A DNA stretch of 26,644 nucleotides from the IMG/VR virus record IMGVR_UViG_3300042402_003384, positions 1 to 26,644 of that record. One strand, 5' to 3'. The position numbers were made by a program, and so were the translations under genes. Below, piece by piece: positions 7,591 to 15,600 of the stretch. The notes below the pieces were generated by a model. It had not been told where the DNA came from. It was given only the letters and a program-made list of their open reading frames with translations, and did not search any database. Numbering within the stretch: position 1 is the stretch's first letter; the number at the start of each line of letters is the position of its first letter. Source of the DNA: a virus.

Positions 7591-7706
7591 CGTAGTATGT
7601 TTTTATTCCTGGTATATACTTCTTTTTTATATACCGCTTATACACTCTCGTGTAATAAAATAATACACATAATATTCGGTAAAAAAAAGAAAGTTGCCTG
7701 AAATTA
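7591..7706 (-). other. Intergenic leader with two small hairpins upstream of the restriction island
   Basis: This is one of only two gaps above 100 nt. It contains a perfect 8-bp AT-rich hairpin (GGTATATA at 7611-7618 with TATATACC at 7628-7635) and, on the transcribed strand, a 5-bp stem TACAC/GTGTA closed by a GAGA tetraloop at about 7640-7653. A T8 tract (7681-7688 region) follows the stop of the coiled protein gene but no stem precedes it, so I do not call a terminator. No convincing promoter was found. It could be a leader for the membrane protein and restriction genes. Confidence 0.4.
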
Positions 7707-8240
7707 TTACTCGTCGTACAATGAACTTAGATCGCTATTTTTCAAATATCTACCCTTACCTAAATTGCCTAATGAAGATGTGATCTTATCCAGGTCAGAT
7801 TTTAATTTTTCATTTTCCTTCATTAGCTTTTCGATTTCCTCATTGTTAGTTACTTCCTTTATAACTTCTACTATTTTCTCAACGGGAACCTCTTTAATGA
7901 CCTCTTTCGTTACGGTCTTTGTCTTACCCTTCTTCTCTACAACAACCTCTTTAATCACCTCCACGGGTACTTCTACTATGACTTCCTTAATTACTTCTCT
8001 AATCACCTCTATTGGAACTTCTACTATCTTCTCAACCTCAACTTTAATTTCTTTAATTACTTCCTTTTGGATCTCAACAATTTCTTTAACTCGGTTACCA
8101 TTTGGTGTCTCACCGTACTTTAACAAAGAAAACCCTCTCGCGAAGGTTTCCTGTGCTAATTTCTCTATGTTAACTATTTCATTTAATTCACAATATTGAA
8201 TAAACTCATTATCCAAGATTAACGTGCTCTTCGGTTTCAT
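7707..8240 (-). CDS. Val/Glu-rich repetitive coiled protein between gp47-like gene and restriction island
   Basis: No family recognised. This 177-residue protein has three parts: a globular N-terminus (about 1-50, with FIQYCELNEIVNIEKLAQETF), a repetitive middle (about 50-130) built of short units such as KEVIVEVPVEVIKEV alternating Glu/Lys with Val/Ile and occasional Pro, and a coiled-coil stretch (about 131-155, EEIEKLMKENEKLKSDL) before a polar tail. Repeats of this VPVEVI type form extended beta/coil spacers in many phage and bacterial proteins. Its start lies inside the gp47-like gene with a 32-nt overlap, which suggests coupled translation and an old partnership with the recombination operon. 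In T4 the corresponding place between genes 47 and 46 also holds small genes (46.1 and 46.2), but no similarity can be claimed. Confidence 0.75.
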   Translation of the reverse strand: MKPKSTLILDNEFIQYCELNEIVNIEKLAQETFARGFSLLKYGETPNGNRVKEIVEIQKEVIKEIKVEVEKIVEVPIEVIREVIKEVIVEVPVEVIKEVVVEKKGKTKTVTKEVIKEVPVEKIVEVIKEVTNNEEIEKLMKENEKLKSDLDKITSSLGNLGKGRYLKNSDLSSLYDE

Positions 8241-9027
8241 TTTCTATATCTTTGATATCGTTTATTCTAAAGTGTAGGAATGGTTGTTCATTAGGTAGGT
8301 CGTGAAATTCGTATTCATTTGTAATTACATTGTATATACCGTAGCCATGATGTTTGACTGTTTCCCCGAAGTTTTGTTGTATTAAACTACCGACCATGAC
8401 CGCTTGTCCACCATTAGGTAGTGTAAATTGTTGTCTTTTATGTATGTCTCCACATAGTAGTAAATCCAAATCAACAAAGTTTAAACGATCATATGCGTCT
8501 TCAAATTCAAAACCTAAATCAGTTGACATTCCTTGGATTGGTCCGTGGAATAATCCAACGGTCAATTTAGTTTCATCTTTTATAAACTCAGGTCTTGCGT
8601 TGTGTTGATATAATGAATAAACAACCCATTGAATATTATCATCAATATAATCACCACTATCTTTATAATAAACAATAGTTGGGTCGTCTAATAATTGAAC
8701 CACAGGAGTTATACTATCCATTCTTTGTGTGTTATTCTCCAAGAAATCGTGATTACCAGGAATAATAACAACCTTACCATATTTTGATAATTCTTTTAAG
8801 AACCAACTTGTTAATAATAGTTGTTCATTAGAAATATTTATTTTCTGATGCGCTATGTCCCCCGCAACGACGATACGAATTTCTTCATATTGAATATTCT
8901 CTTGGTGCCATAAAATATTATGTTGGCGTATCTCATCAATTAATGTTTCAAATTGTTCTCTATACAAATCGTGCATTTGAATTGTACGAATATGTAAGTC
9001 CGCAATGTGTATTATCTTCTTGACCAT
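8209..9027 (-). CDS. 47: Mre11/SbcD-like nuclease, T4 gp47 homologue
   Basis: A 272-residue calcineurin-like metallophosphoesterase. All metal-binding motifs are present in order: IADLHIR at 8-14, AGDIAH at 55-60, PGNHDF at 90-95, LFHGPIQG at 159-166 and CGDIHKRQ at 192-199. It pairs with the Rad50-like gp46 to process DNA ends, giving substrates for recombination and helping to degrade host DNA. It is shorter than T4 gp47 (339 residues) and lacks much of the C-terminal capping region, keeping mainly the phosphoesterase core and a short tail likely to bind the Rad50 coiled coils. The start overlaps the RecB-like nuclease gene by 16 nt. Its partner gene is about 4.7 kb further downstream, beyond the restriction island. 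Confidence 0.93.
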   Translation of the reverse strand: MVKKIIHIADLHIRTIQMHDLYREQFETLIDEIRQHNILWHQENIQYEEIRIVVAGDIAHQKINISNEQLLLTSWFLKELSKYGKVVIIPGNHDFLENNTQRMDSITPVVQLLDDPTIVYYKDSGDYIDDNIQWVVYSLYQHNARPEFIKDETKLTVGLFHGPIQGMSTDLGFEFEDAYDRLNFVDLDLLLCGDIHKRQQFTLPNGGQAVMVGSLIQQNFGETVKHHGYGIYNVITNEYEFHDLPNEQPFLHFRINDIKDIENETEEHVNLG

Positions 9028-9881
9028 CTTGAAATATATTTTGACAAATCCATTGTTAGAATCGCACTATTAATTTGTGGTGGGACTTTATATTCCACAA
9101 ACGTTCCGTCGTCTTTTAAGAGAACGACCACATTACCTAATAATTTAGTGTCTTGGTATTTTGTACCTTCCAACATCTTACGTAACAATCTACCATACAA
9201 CGGAAGTTGTAAATAATAATGTCCTAATGCATTATCGTGAAAATTATTAAATGGTGGATATAATCTACCAGTATAATGATGAACCTCAAAGTTCTTTGGT
9301 TGGTTTGTCTTCCAGTCGGTAATAACAAATCCAAAACCATCTTTCTCTTTATTTTGCATCAACCATACTTTATCCGGTTGTCCCGTATATTGTTCTGTTG
9401 GGTCACCTAATACTATTTCGGTATCTAATAATACACCACCTCTTTCCAACATTAAATTGATAAACTCTTTTCCGGCTTTAATCATATTATCACTCTTAAC
9501 ATATTGCTCTTCATTAATTGTGAAAATAGGTTGTCTAACTTCTTTGTAATTATCAAAACGACTAATCAAATCGGTTTCCAATTCAAAGTGAACTCGGCTA
9601 CCCATATTGGTAGATAAATTGCCGGCTTGTTTCCATTGTTCTTGTAATTGTCTTGCACCTTCGGGATCTCCGTTTGACATTCTCAATGCCATACCTTCGG
9701 CATCGAATGGTTTATGAAACTTCTTTATAATTTTAGACACGGATGGAAAATTCTTTTTAACTTCACCATCAACATCTTTCATGTAATAAATGTGTTCTTC
9801 TTCAATAAAAGTTAATTCTAATTCTTTTCTTCTTTTTTCTAATAAATCATTTATCTCTAATGATACGTCTTTTAAATTCAT
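9012..9881 (-). CDS. RecB/Cas4-type PD-(D/E)XK nuclease
   Basis: A 289-residue nuclease of the RecB-like PD-(D/E)XK superfamily. Core motifs: GSRVH at 94-98 (the G-x3-H motif), an acidic residue before the core, GQPDKVWL at 167-174 (Asp170), VITDWKTN at 187-194 (Asp189 and Lys191), and QLPLY at 225-229 (the Q-x3-Y motif of RecB and Cas4). The N-terminal segment FPSVSKIIKKFHKPFD is typical of phage-encoded members that bind DNA ends. No cysteine cluster for an iron-sulphur centre is seen, which argues against true Cas4 or AddB. It probably acts as a DNA exo- or endonuclease in replication or recombination. It starts 1 nt after the primase stop and runs into gp47. Confidence 0.87.
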   Translation of the reverse strand: MNLKDVSLEINDLLEKRRKELELTFIEEEHIYYMKDVDGEVKKNFPSVSKIIKKFHKPFDAEGMALRMSNGDPEGARQLQEQWKQAGNLSTNMGSRVHFELETDLISRFDNYKEVRQPIFTINEEQYVKSDNMIKAGKEFINLMLERGGVLLDTEIVLGDPTEQYTGQPDKVWLMQNKEKDGFGFVITDWKTNQPKNFEVHHYTGRLYPPFNNFHDNALGHYYLQLPLYGRLLRKMLEGTKYQDTKLLGNVVVLLKDDGTFVEYKVPPQINSAILTMDLSKYISRWSRR

Positions 9882-9882
9882 T

Positions 9883-10824
9883 TTAATCTATTTGTTTTAT
9901 TTTATATTCACTTAAGTTTCCTTGTAAATCAGCAATATCTTTATCACCCTCTAATCTTATGCTCCACACTTTTCCCATTAATTTTCCGCAATTCAATCTG
10001 TGATATAATCGTTGTTGGTCTTCCCATGCGTCTGGATCCAATACAATAACTATTTTTTTTGCATTATTGTAGAGTTTCATAAATAAATTTTCACTCATAA
10101 ACTTTCCTAACATTGGTATGGCATTAGGAATGAAAATACTATCAAATGCACCTTCTACTATGTATATTGTTTCATCCCAATTGATTAAATGTTCGTTGAA
10201 AATAATTGTTTCCTTTTGTGCTTCGGGATTCATATATTTTCTTTTTGTCTTCTGTAAATAAGAACGTGCAATAAAATAATTTAATCTTTTATTCTCATCA
10301 TAAGATGGAATAATAATTCTACTCTCATAAAGACCAGTATAACAAAATCCAATATTGTATATCTGTAGCATCAGATCTGTGATATGTCTACTTTTAATAT
10401 AATTATAGGCCTGTTTGTATTGTGGTGTAAGTTTAAGACCCATACTTGCGTCTTTGAATGGAATAAATTCTTTTGGTAATCTTACCGGTTTATAAGTTCT
10501 TGCAGCGACTTCTTCGTCATCTTCTGGTTTTAATAAAAGATATTTCTTTAATTGCCTTGGATTACCAAACTTTTTTATTAACTTATAAATTGATCCATGT
10601 GTATTATGTGTTTCGGCGCACACCCAACATTTATAAACGCCGTATTTGTAATTGACTTCTAGATTACCTTTACCATCGCCTTGTTCCAAACCTTTAATTT
10701 CATGTGAACATACCGGACAGTCGAATGATACTTGATATCTATAATCATTGTGATTTTTATAGTCACCAAATATATCTTCTAAAATATCAAAAACTGCAGA
10801 ATAATCTACTTCTTGGGTGTTCAT
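9883..10824 (-). CDS. dnaG: DnaG-type DNA primase (zinc-finger plus TOPRIM)
   Basis: This 313-residue primase makes RNA primers for lagging-strand synthesis. An N-terminal zinc-binding domain uses Cys36, Cys39, Cys66 and Cys69 (CPVC and CWVC). The TOPRIM domain has YIVEGAFDS at 221-229 with Glu224 and IVLDPDAW at 260-267 with the DxD pair. It lacks the DnaG C-terminal helicase-binding domain, as expected of a compact phage enzyme. I start it at the ATG at 10824 (MNTQEVDYS). The frame stays open to 10896, but those 24 extra codons would run through a T-tract and a GC-rich terminator stem and encode an implausible hydrophobic lead. It heads the operon, with no Shine-Dalgarno sequence. Confidence 0.9.
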   Translation of the reverse strand: MNTQEVDYSAVFDILEDIFGDYKNHNDYRYQVSFDCPVCSHEIKGLEQGDGKGNLEVNYKYGVYKCWVCAETHNTHGSIYKLIKKFGNPRQLKKYLLLKPEDDEEVAARTYKPVRLPKEFIPFKDASMGLKLTPQYKQAYNYIKSRHITDLMLQIYNIGFCYTGLYESRIIIPSYDENKRLNYFIARSYLQKTKRKYMNPEAQKETIIFNEHLINWDETIYIVEGAFDSIFIPNAIPMLGKFMSENLFMKLYNNAKKIVIVLDPDAWEDQQRLYHRLNCGKLMGKVWSIRLEGDKDIADLQGNLSEYKIKQID

Positions 10825-10851
10825 GATAATAATATAAGAAAAAAGTATGAT

Positions 10852-10887
10852 AAAAAAAAATGGGAGCCGGACACCACGCCGACTCCC
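10852..10887 (-). terminator. Intrinsic terminator with strong GC-rich stem and T9 tract
   Basis: On the minus strand GGGAGTCGG pairs with CCGGCTCCC (10879-10887 with 10862-10870; 9 bp including one G-U) around an 8-nt loop, followed after one A by nine Ts. It ends transcription from the resolvase side or of the small structured RNA just upstream, and lies only 28 nt before the primase start codon. Confidence 0.85.
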
Positions 10888-10925
10888 TCCAACCAAACTT
10901 GTATTTCTACAAGTCCCGTCCTATT
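10862..10925 (-). ncRNA. Candidate small structured RNA or leader/attenuator upstream of the primase operon
   Basis: This stretch is strikingly GC-rich inside an AT-rich genome. The transcribed strand folds into a perfect 7-bp hairpin ACTTGTA/TACAAGT closed by a GAAA (GNRA) tetraloop at 10897-10914, preceded by GGACGGGAC and followed by the terminator hairpin and T tract. Such a tetraloop hairpin plus terminator is what a small phage RNA or a regulated leader looks like. No open reading frame is conserved through it and no tRNA fold fits. The upstream boundary and the promoter are not determined; the rest of the gap to 10977 is AT-rich with only a weak GTAAA/TTTAC hairpin. Confidence 0.5.
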
Positions 10926-10977
10926 AATAAGTATAACAATAACGACTTATAAAGTAAAACATTTACTGCCTTATATT

Positions 10978-11586
10978 TTATGACGTCTGTTTGTTCATGT
11001 TTACATAACCTATTACGCATGTTGCAGCATCGGCCATATCATAATTTTCTTTTTTAAGATTACCTGTTTTACCGTATAACCAGTTAACATCAGGACATAC
11101 GTTGTTAACGTGTTCCCATATTACATGTTTTTTATCTATGTCTTTTGGATATCCACCAAATAAAACATTCCGTCCCTTATCGTTTGGTCCAACCAAATCA
11201 GGGAAAGCAAATTTTCTTGAATTGTATGTTGAAATAAACGTCGGTAAAACCCCTAAAACATCGTAACAGTTTTTGAGTATCAATGTGTTATAACGTAATA
11301 GAGTACCAATTGTATAGATATTATTTGACTGCAACAATGGTTCTTCGATGATAACACGAAGTATCCCCATATCTTTATAATTCTCCAAATGTCTTTTAAA
11401 AGCTTCGGCTTTTAAGATTAATTCTTCGATTTTATCCTCTGGTTGTGGTTTTATTTTTGGTGAAAAATGTGTTAGCTCTAACAATTTAGAACCTGACATA
11501 TCAAACAATGCAAATCCAATGGTTTTAGTGGAGATGTCCAATCCTAAAATCTTTGGTTTGTTTTTGAAATTAATATCTATACTCAT
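10978..11586 (-). CDS. ruvC: RuvC-like Holliday junction resolvase
   Basis: A 202-residue RNase H-fold nuclease. The N-terminal strand ILGLDISTKTIGFALFD carries catalytic Asp17, VIIEEP at 78-83 provides the glutamate (81 or 82), and YDMADAATCVIGY at 182-194 supplies the last acidic pair (Asp183 and Asp186), the same order and spacing as RuvC. It should cut four-way junctions formed by recombination-dependent replication before packaging, the job done by the unrelated endonuclease VII (gp49) in T4. Only these motifs are conserved, so a RuvC-fold nuclease with another substrate is possible. It stands between the virion genes and the replication operon, with terminators on its downstream side. 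Confidence 0.8.
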   Translation of the reverse strand: MSIDINFKNKPKILGLDISTKTIGFALFDMSGSKLLELTHFSPKIKPQPEDKIEELILKAEAFKRHLENYKDMGILRVIIEEPLLQSNNIYTIGTLLRYNTLILKNCYDVLGVLPTFISTYNSRKFAFPDLVGPNDKGRNVLFGGYPKDIDKKHVIWEHVNNVCPDVNWLYGKTGNLKKENYDMADAATCVIGYVNMNKQTS

Positions 11587-11625
11587 AGAGTAAAAATTAA
11601 ATCAAATTAATTGAATAGTAAAGTG

Positions 11626-13908
11626 TTAGAAGTCTAATTTAATCGCAAAAACTTGTGTTCCAGCTCTTTTTACCGGTGTCGGTGCTTTAGCAACAACTAA
11701 AGGTTCTTTATTAGAATCTAATAACGCAACTTCGGTAATGTATGTTGGGGGTAACGTTCCTGTTTTTGGGAAAGTCGGGTTTTGTGAATACCCTCCCGTA
11801 CTACTTGGGTTATCTCCAAACGTTCCAGTTGGTAAATTGATCATCATATTCATTTCTTCAATATCCGTGGCTCTAACTAATCTTACGCTACCAGGGAACG
11901 GTTGTTCGTCACCAAATTGTGAGCTCGTTGTTATTCCTGTGGTACCTAAGTAATTTGTTGTAAGTCCTGACAAATGATCTTCTAAATCAAATGTTGATGC
12001 ACTATTGAATGATGTATAATTAATTGTAAATGAAATACCTAATAAGTTTGATGGTTTAATAAAAGGTGTGTTTACTCCATTTGTTGTAGGTATTTGTGAT
12101 GTTAAATTAATTATTTTCCACCCATCAAATGATGGTGTTTGACCTGTATTTATTTGAACTAACGCATAAAATTGATCAAAAACAAATCCTTCTGTAATTT
12201 CCGTAAACCCTGAAACCATGTTTGTAAATGTGTTACCAGTATTAAATTTCATTGATATTTGTGATGGTGTTCCATTACTTGAAATTTTATTAAAGTAATT
12301 ACACGGTAGTGAGTTTAATGTATTGTTTACTGTATTTTTAAACATATATGTAACCCAAGCCGTTTGTCCTGTTGTTGATAACATTGATTGACCACTTGTA
12401 CCATCATGTGAAACTAAACCCAATTTAGGTGAGGGTAATGTATACCTTCTGTTGGATCTATAATCTAATATTGCAACTAATTCTTGATCATCAAAAACAA
12501 CCATTTTATTATTCACAAATACTTTACCAACTTTATTATCTTGTTCGTCAAGTAAAAATCTAAACTTAATATTATGTTTTGCGTTAATTGATGATTTAAT
12601 ATAATAATCAGTTGTATCCATAAAAAATCTAGCTCCGAGTGTTGTTCCTGTGTTTCTGTGATAAGATATAAATGGTATGAATATTTCAAAATATTCAGAA
12701 TCGCTCAAATCCGTTAAAAGATTTTGTCTATCATAATCTTCAACAATTGAAATGTTACACATATTCACCCCTGTTGGTGTGCAATGTCCGATATAATCAT
12801 CATATTTAAAAAATCTTTCGGGATCAATAGATATATTCCCCAATTCAGAATAATGTATTATTGCAATACATCTTTGTTCAGAAGGTAATACTTCAACCAA
12901 TTCGTGAGTGAATCCTGTTGAAAATGAATTTGCAAATGATGTTCCAGTTATTGTAATACCGGTTGTTGGAAGGCCTTCAAGTGGTACAAACGTTTGACCG
13001 GTTTGACTGTATCCTAATAAATTTTTTATAGACACATATCGATTACTTGTATATTCAGATAAACTTTCGTCGTCCGTGGTTCCACCGATTGGGATATCTG
13101 TCCAAACTGTATTTAATTTCCATGAATTAAGTCGCAATGTATAATCAATTGGATAAATTAAATTATCTGATAACTTTTCAATTTCGTATTCATTTATAAT
13201 TACCTCTAAATTACCTGTTAAACCAGATACATTTGATAAATCGGGAACATTTCTATCTAACGTTAAGGTTTGTGTACTTCCTGTTGTTCCTCCCGTATAT
13301 CTGTAAACAAAACTAGTTGTTTTACCTGTTGATATATAATTTTTTATGACTTTATTGTCTTGATTATCTAAAGTATTTCCCGTTAATGATGTTTTTAAAA
13401 CTAATGTTGTATATCCTGTTGGGTTTATATTGACTCCCGATATTTTAGTGAAAGTAATTTGATTGGTTCCTGTTAACCCACTATATGGTATTATACCAAT
13501 TATCGTATCAATTGTTGTTCCAGAAAAAGTTTCAGTAAATGTTGCCCCACTGATCGGTGTTAAAGATTTAGTCGAAGCCCCTAACTTAATATAGTTTGAA
13601 ACTATACCTGCAGCTCCCATTTCGTTTCTTAACGTAACTGGTTTATTATTTGATATTGGTGTTCCGTAAGTTGTTGAAACAGTACTATCCAAACCAAAAG
13701 GATACTTTACTCCTCCGTCATAATCAAATGGTGCAAATACTTTTTGATGATTTGTTGATCCTGTTAATGAAGATAAATTATAATCAAATTCGGAATCTCC
13801 AATTTGGAAATACTGAATATTAAAATTACCGTTAGCAATAGCCTTTCTACCTCTATTGGTAATTCTTGCTGATAAATATTCCGAATTGTTACTGTTTAAA
13901 AAACTCAT
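11626..13908 (-). CDS. Tail-fibre/baseplate-like virion protein
   Basis: A 760-residue protein rich in Thr, Ser, Gly and Asn, typical of beta-structured tail proteins. The N-terminus (about 10-40, with YLSARITNRGRKAIANGNF followed by YFQIGDSEFDY) resembles the attachment domain of phage collar/fibre proteins that plug into the baseplate. The C-terminus (YITEVALLDSNKEPLVVAKAP) resembles the segment of tail-collar fibre proteins that usually reads as EvGLYD plus lvAvak. The middle shows repeated Gly-Thr turns and no enzyme motif. It is preceded by a putative late promoter box at 13913-13920 and is the last virion gene before the resolvase. The virion assignment is safe; the exact position in the particle is inference. 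Confidence 0.7.
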   Translation of the reverse strand: MSFLNSNNSEYLSARITNRGRKAIANGNFNIQYFQIGDSEFDYNLSSLTGSTNHQKVFAPFDYDGGVKYPFGLDSTVSTTYGTPISNNKPVTLRNEMGAAGIVSNYIKLGASTKSLTPISGATFTETFSGTTIDTIIGIIPYSGLTGTNQITFTKISGVNINPTGYTTLVLKTSLTGNTLDNQDNKVIKNYISTGKTTSFVYRYTGGTTGSTQTLTLDRNVPDLSNVSGLTGNLEVIINEYEIEKLSDNLIYPIDYTLRLNSWKLNTVWTDIPIGGTTDDESLSEYTSNRYVSIKNLLGYSQTGQTFVPLEGLPTTGITITGTSFANSFSTGFTHELVEVLPSEQRCIAIIHYSELGNISIDPERFFKYDDYIGHCTPTGVNMCNISIVEDYDRQNLLTDLSDSEYFEIFIPFISYHRNTGTTLGARFFMDTTDYYIKSSINAKHNIKFRFLLDEQDNKVGKVFVNNKMVVFDDQELVAILDYRSNRRYTLPSPKLGLVSHDGTSGQSMLSTTGQTAWVTYMFKNTVNNTLNSLPCNYFNKISSNGTPSQISMKFNTGNTFTNMVSGFTEITEGFVFDQFYALVQINTGQTPSFDGWKIINLTSQIPTTNGVNTPFIKPSNLLGISFTINYTSFNSASTFDLEDHLSGLTTNYLGTTGITTSSQFGDEQPFPGSVRLVRATDIEEMNMMINLPTGTFGDNPSSTGGYSQNPTFPKTGTLPPTYITEVALLDSNKEPLVVAKAPTPVKRAGTQVFAIKLDF

Positions 13909-13912
13909 ATGT

Positions 13913-13920
13913 TATAAATA
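13913..13920 (-). promoter_or_regulatory. Putative late promoter box (TATTTATA) before the tail-fibre-like gene
   Basis: Coding-strand TATTTATA, 4 nt before the ATG at 13908. If it is a -10 type element the transcript would be nearly leaderless. One of five identical octamers in the window. Confidence 0.5.
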
Positions 13921-13933
13921 TCTTTATTTAATT

Positions 13934-14944
13934 TTATACTTGTTCTAATTTAGCTTGTGCAACAGTTAATGAACCGTCGGAAATTGCACTTACATCCCAA
14001 TTTGTTACGGTATGTACCCCAACAGGTAACGTAAATGTTGTAAATGAAGCATTTCCTTCTCCCGTACCACTTAAAGGTGACGCACCCTGACCTGCAAAAT
14101 CTGGTGAAATTGAACTTCCGTTAACATCTATTGTGGTGTCTGCTCTATAACCAGTGACAACCCAAGTTTTTAATTTTATAGTTACCGTGTCATATGTGAC
14201 AGTAATGGTGGTTCCGCTTGTTTCTGTTGTTGTTCCCGCACCACTTGACCTACTTGCACTAATTGTAGATCTTGAAAAAGTGGCAACTCCTCCGCAACCC
14301 ATAAATCCTGTTGATATGATCGCGTATAGTGTTCCTCCTGGATTTGTTGTTGTATTTACACCTGTAACTACCCATACGTTACCCGGTGATGTGACTTTTT
14401 CATCAATTGCAAATTGACCTTCAGGATATTCTTCTGAATATGCGACAGAACTATCAGAGCAATTGGTTAATTGATACCAAATACTTATCGGAGTTGATGT
14501 TGGTGTTGGTGGTGGTGGTGTTGATGTTGGGGTTGGTGATACCGTTGTACTGGTTGGCGTAGGGGTTGATGTTGATACAATAGGTGTACTAGTTGGTGTA
14601 GGTGGTATAGGTGTACTAGATGGTGTTGGTGTGGGGGTTGGTGTCGATGTTGGACTAGGTGTAGGGGTTGCCGGTAATCCATTGATTGGTAACATTTGAA
14701 ATGGTTTAGGGTCACAACTACCCGGAACCACTCTATCCGCCTCAACATAAATGTAATTTATACTATAAAGAGTTAATCCCGTAACATATAATCCATTACC
14801 ATTAAAACTATCATGTGGTACATTTTGATAATTAGATAATACCGTACAACTATTTTTATTGCTCGTTGTACATCCAGATAAATTAAAACTTAATAAAGAA
14901 TTACCTCTGTCACCTAATTTTACATATGTATTAAATAAACTCAT
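13934..14944 (-). CDS. Virion surface protein with Thr/Pro linker (receptor-binding candidate)
   Basis: A 336-residue protein with an N-terminal domain (about 1-90, ending SCDPKPFQM), a linker of about 62 residues made of TPTPTSTP-type units, and a C-terminal part with a Cys-containing module beginning WYQLTNCSD and a beta-rich end. The N-terminal domain resembles the first 72 residues of the next gene upstream (ending NCTDTKPWSV), so the two are probable paralogues. The linker shares codons with the giant gene at 15601-20559. A function at the tail tip, such as host binding, is plausible but not shown. It has its own late-type promoter box and follows a terminator. Confidence 0.65.
   Translation of the reverse strand: MSLFNTYVKLGDRGNSLLSFNLSGCTTSNKNSCTVLSNYQNVPHDSFNGNGLYVTGLTLYSINYIYVEADRVVPGSCDPKPFQMLPINGLPATPTPSPTSTPTPTPTPSSTPIPPTPTSTPIVSTSTPTPTSTTVSPTPTSTPPPPTPTSTPISIWYQLTNCSDSSVAYSEEYPEGQFAIDEKVTSPGNVWVVTGVNTTTNPGGTLYAIISTGFMGCGGVATFSRSTISASRSSGAGTTTETSGTTITVTYDTVTIKLKTWVVTGYRADTTIDVNGSSISPDFAGQGASPLSGTGEGNASFTTFTLPVGVHTVTNWDVSAISDGSLTVAQAKLEQV
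14487..14675 (-). repeat. Thr/Pro-coding low-complexity repeat in the 336-residue protein
   Basis: Degenerate in-frame 6-nt and longer repeats (ACACCAACACC types) encode TPTPTSTP. The segment is built from the same codon strings as the larger array at 16303-17525, including ACTAGTACACC for TSTP. Confidence 0.85.
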
Positions 14945-14948
14945 ATTC

Positions 14949-14956
14949 TATAAATA
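14949..14956 (-). promoter_or_regulatory. Putative late promoter box (TATTTATA) before the 336-residue protein
   Basis: Coding-strand TATTTATA, 4 nt before the ATG at 14944 and about 20 nt behind the terminator at 14979-15004, as expected if a new transcript starts here. Confidence 0.55.
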
Positions 14957-14978
14957 GTATTATATAGAATTTAAATAA

Positions 14979-15004
14979 AAAACCCCTTATAATAAAGGGG
15001 TTTT
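14979..15004 (-). terminator. Intrinsic terminator after the 177-residue linker protein
   Basis: A 10-bp stem (AAAACCCCTT with AAGGGGTTTT) around a 6-nt loop, continuing on the minus strand into a T6 run and further AT-rich DNA. It lies 23 nt beyond the stop at 15028. Confidence 0.85.
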
Positions 15005-15027
15005 AATATTGTTATATTTTTTTATAT

Positions 15028-15561
15028 TTAACATGCTTCAATTGCCGATGTAATATAACCACTAGCACTAGCTATTTCACCTGAAACTCTTTGACTTTCT
15101 GAATCAACATCTCGTTTCCAACTATAATAACCTCCACCGCTGAGTCCTGATGTTAAACTTGAATCGGTAAAGAATCTAGTGACACTAGTTCTCGTTTGTT
15201 CCGCAGCCCATACTTCACTTGGTAGTGCTGTTGTAAAATAACTACACGCATCCGATATAGTTGTACGACTATCTGGTGTGATATTATATAGATAACTTAC
15301 CACCGTAGGTGTTGGTGGTATAGGGGTTGGTGTTGGGTTAGGGGTCACACTCCATGGTTTTGTATCCGTACAATTACCTGTACTTGCAATTGTACCTCCC
15401 GTTATTGTTTCGTATTCAGTGTCTACAGGATGACCATTAGTTAGTTGTGTTCTAGTAACTCCAGTGGCTATCCAATAAGTTACATTACTACTTGTTGTTC
15501 CTGAAATGTTAAACGGACCCACATCCGTCGATGTTGTTGTTATTGTAAATGTTATTCTCAT
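15028..15561 (-). CDS. Small virion protein with short Thr/Pro linker and C-terminal Cys module
   Basis: A 177-residue protein. Residues 1-72 form a beta-rich N-terminal domain related to that of the 336-residue neighbour (FNISGTTS versus FNLSGCTTS, NCTDTKPW versus SCDPKPF). A very short linker [12 protein letters not shown] follows, then a C-terminal module running from SYLYNITPD through DACSYF and FFTDSSLTSGLSGGGYYSW to a final Cys. The same order (aromatic start, Cys, FTxxxL, GGxxF/Y, final Cys) is seen after the long linker of the giant protein at 15601-20559. This suggests interchangeable tip modules on a shared plan. It has its own late-type promoter box and terminator, so it forms a single-gene unit. 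Function unknown; receptor binding is inference. Confidence 0.65.
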   Translation of the reverse strand: MRITFTITTTSTDVGPFNISGTTSSNVTYWIATGVTRTQLTNGHPVDTEYETITGGTIASTGNCTDTKPWSVTPNPTPTPIPPTPTVVSYLYNITPDSRTTISDACSYFTTALPSEVWAAEQTRTSVTRFFTDSSLTSGLSGGGYYSWKRDVDSESQRVSGEIASASGYITSAIEAC

Positions 15562-15577
15562 ATATTTTGTTTCTTTT

Positions 15578-15585
15578 TATAAATA
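15578..15585 (-). promoter_or_regulatory. Putative late promoter box (TATTTATA) before the 177-residue protein
   Basis: Coding-strand TATTTATA, 16 nt before the ATG at 15561, in the 39-nt gap after the giant gene. One of five identical octamers. Confidence 0.5.
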
Positions 15586-15600
15586 TCTGTTTATTTTATT

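Noticed and set aside
7681-7688. Terminator at the T8 tract after the coiled protein gene
   Set aside because: No stem of useful length precedes the T tract on the transcribed strand.
7765-8199. Plus-strand open frame of 144 codons opposite the coiled protein gene
   Set aside because: It is the Ser/Thr-rich shadow of the repetitive Glu/Val codons on the minus strand, without neighbours or signals on the plus strand.
10825-10896. N-terminal extension of the primase to a start at 10896
   Set aside because: The extra codons run through the terminator stem and T tract and give an unlikely hydrophobic lead. MNTQEVDYS at 10824 starts the recognisable protein.
10862-10925. tRNA gene in the GC-rich gap
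   Set aside because: There are two hairpins and a T tract but no cloverleaf, no T-loop motif and no CCA-type acceptor arrangement.
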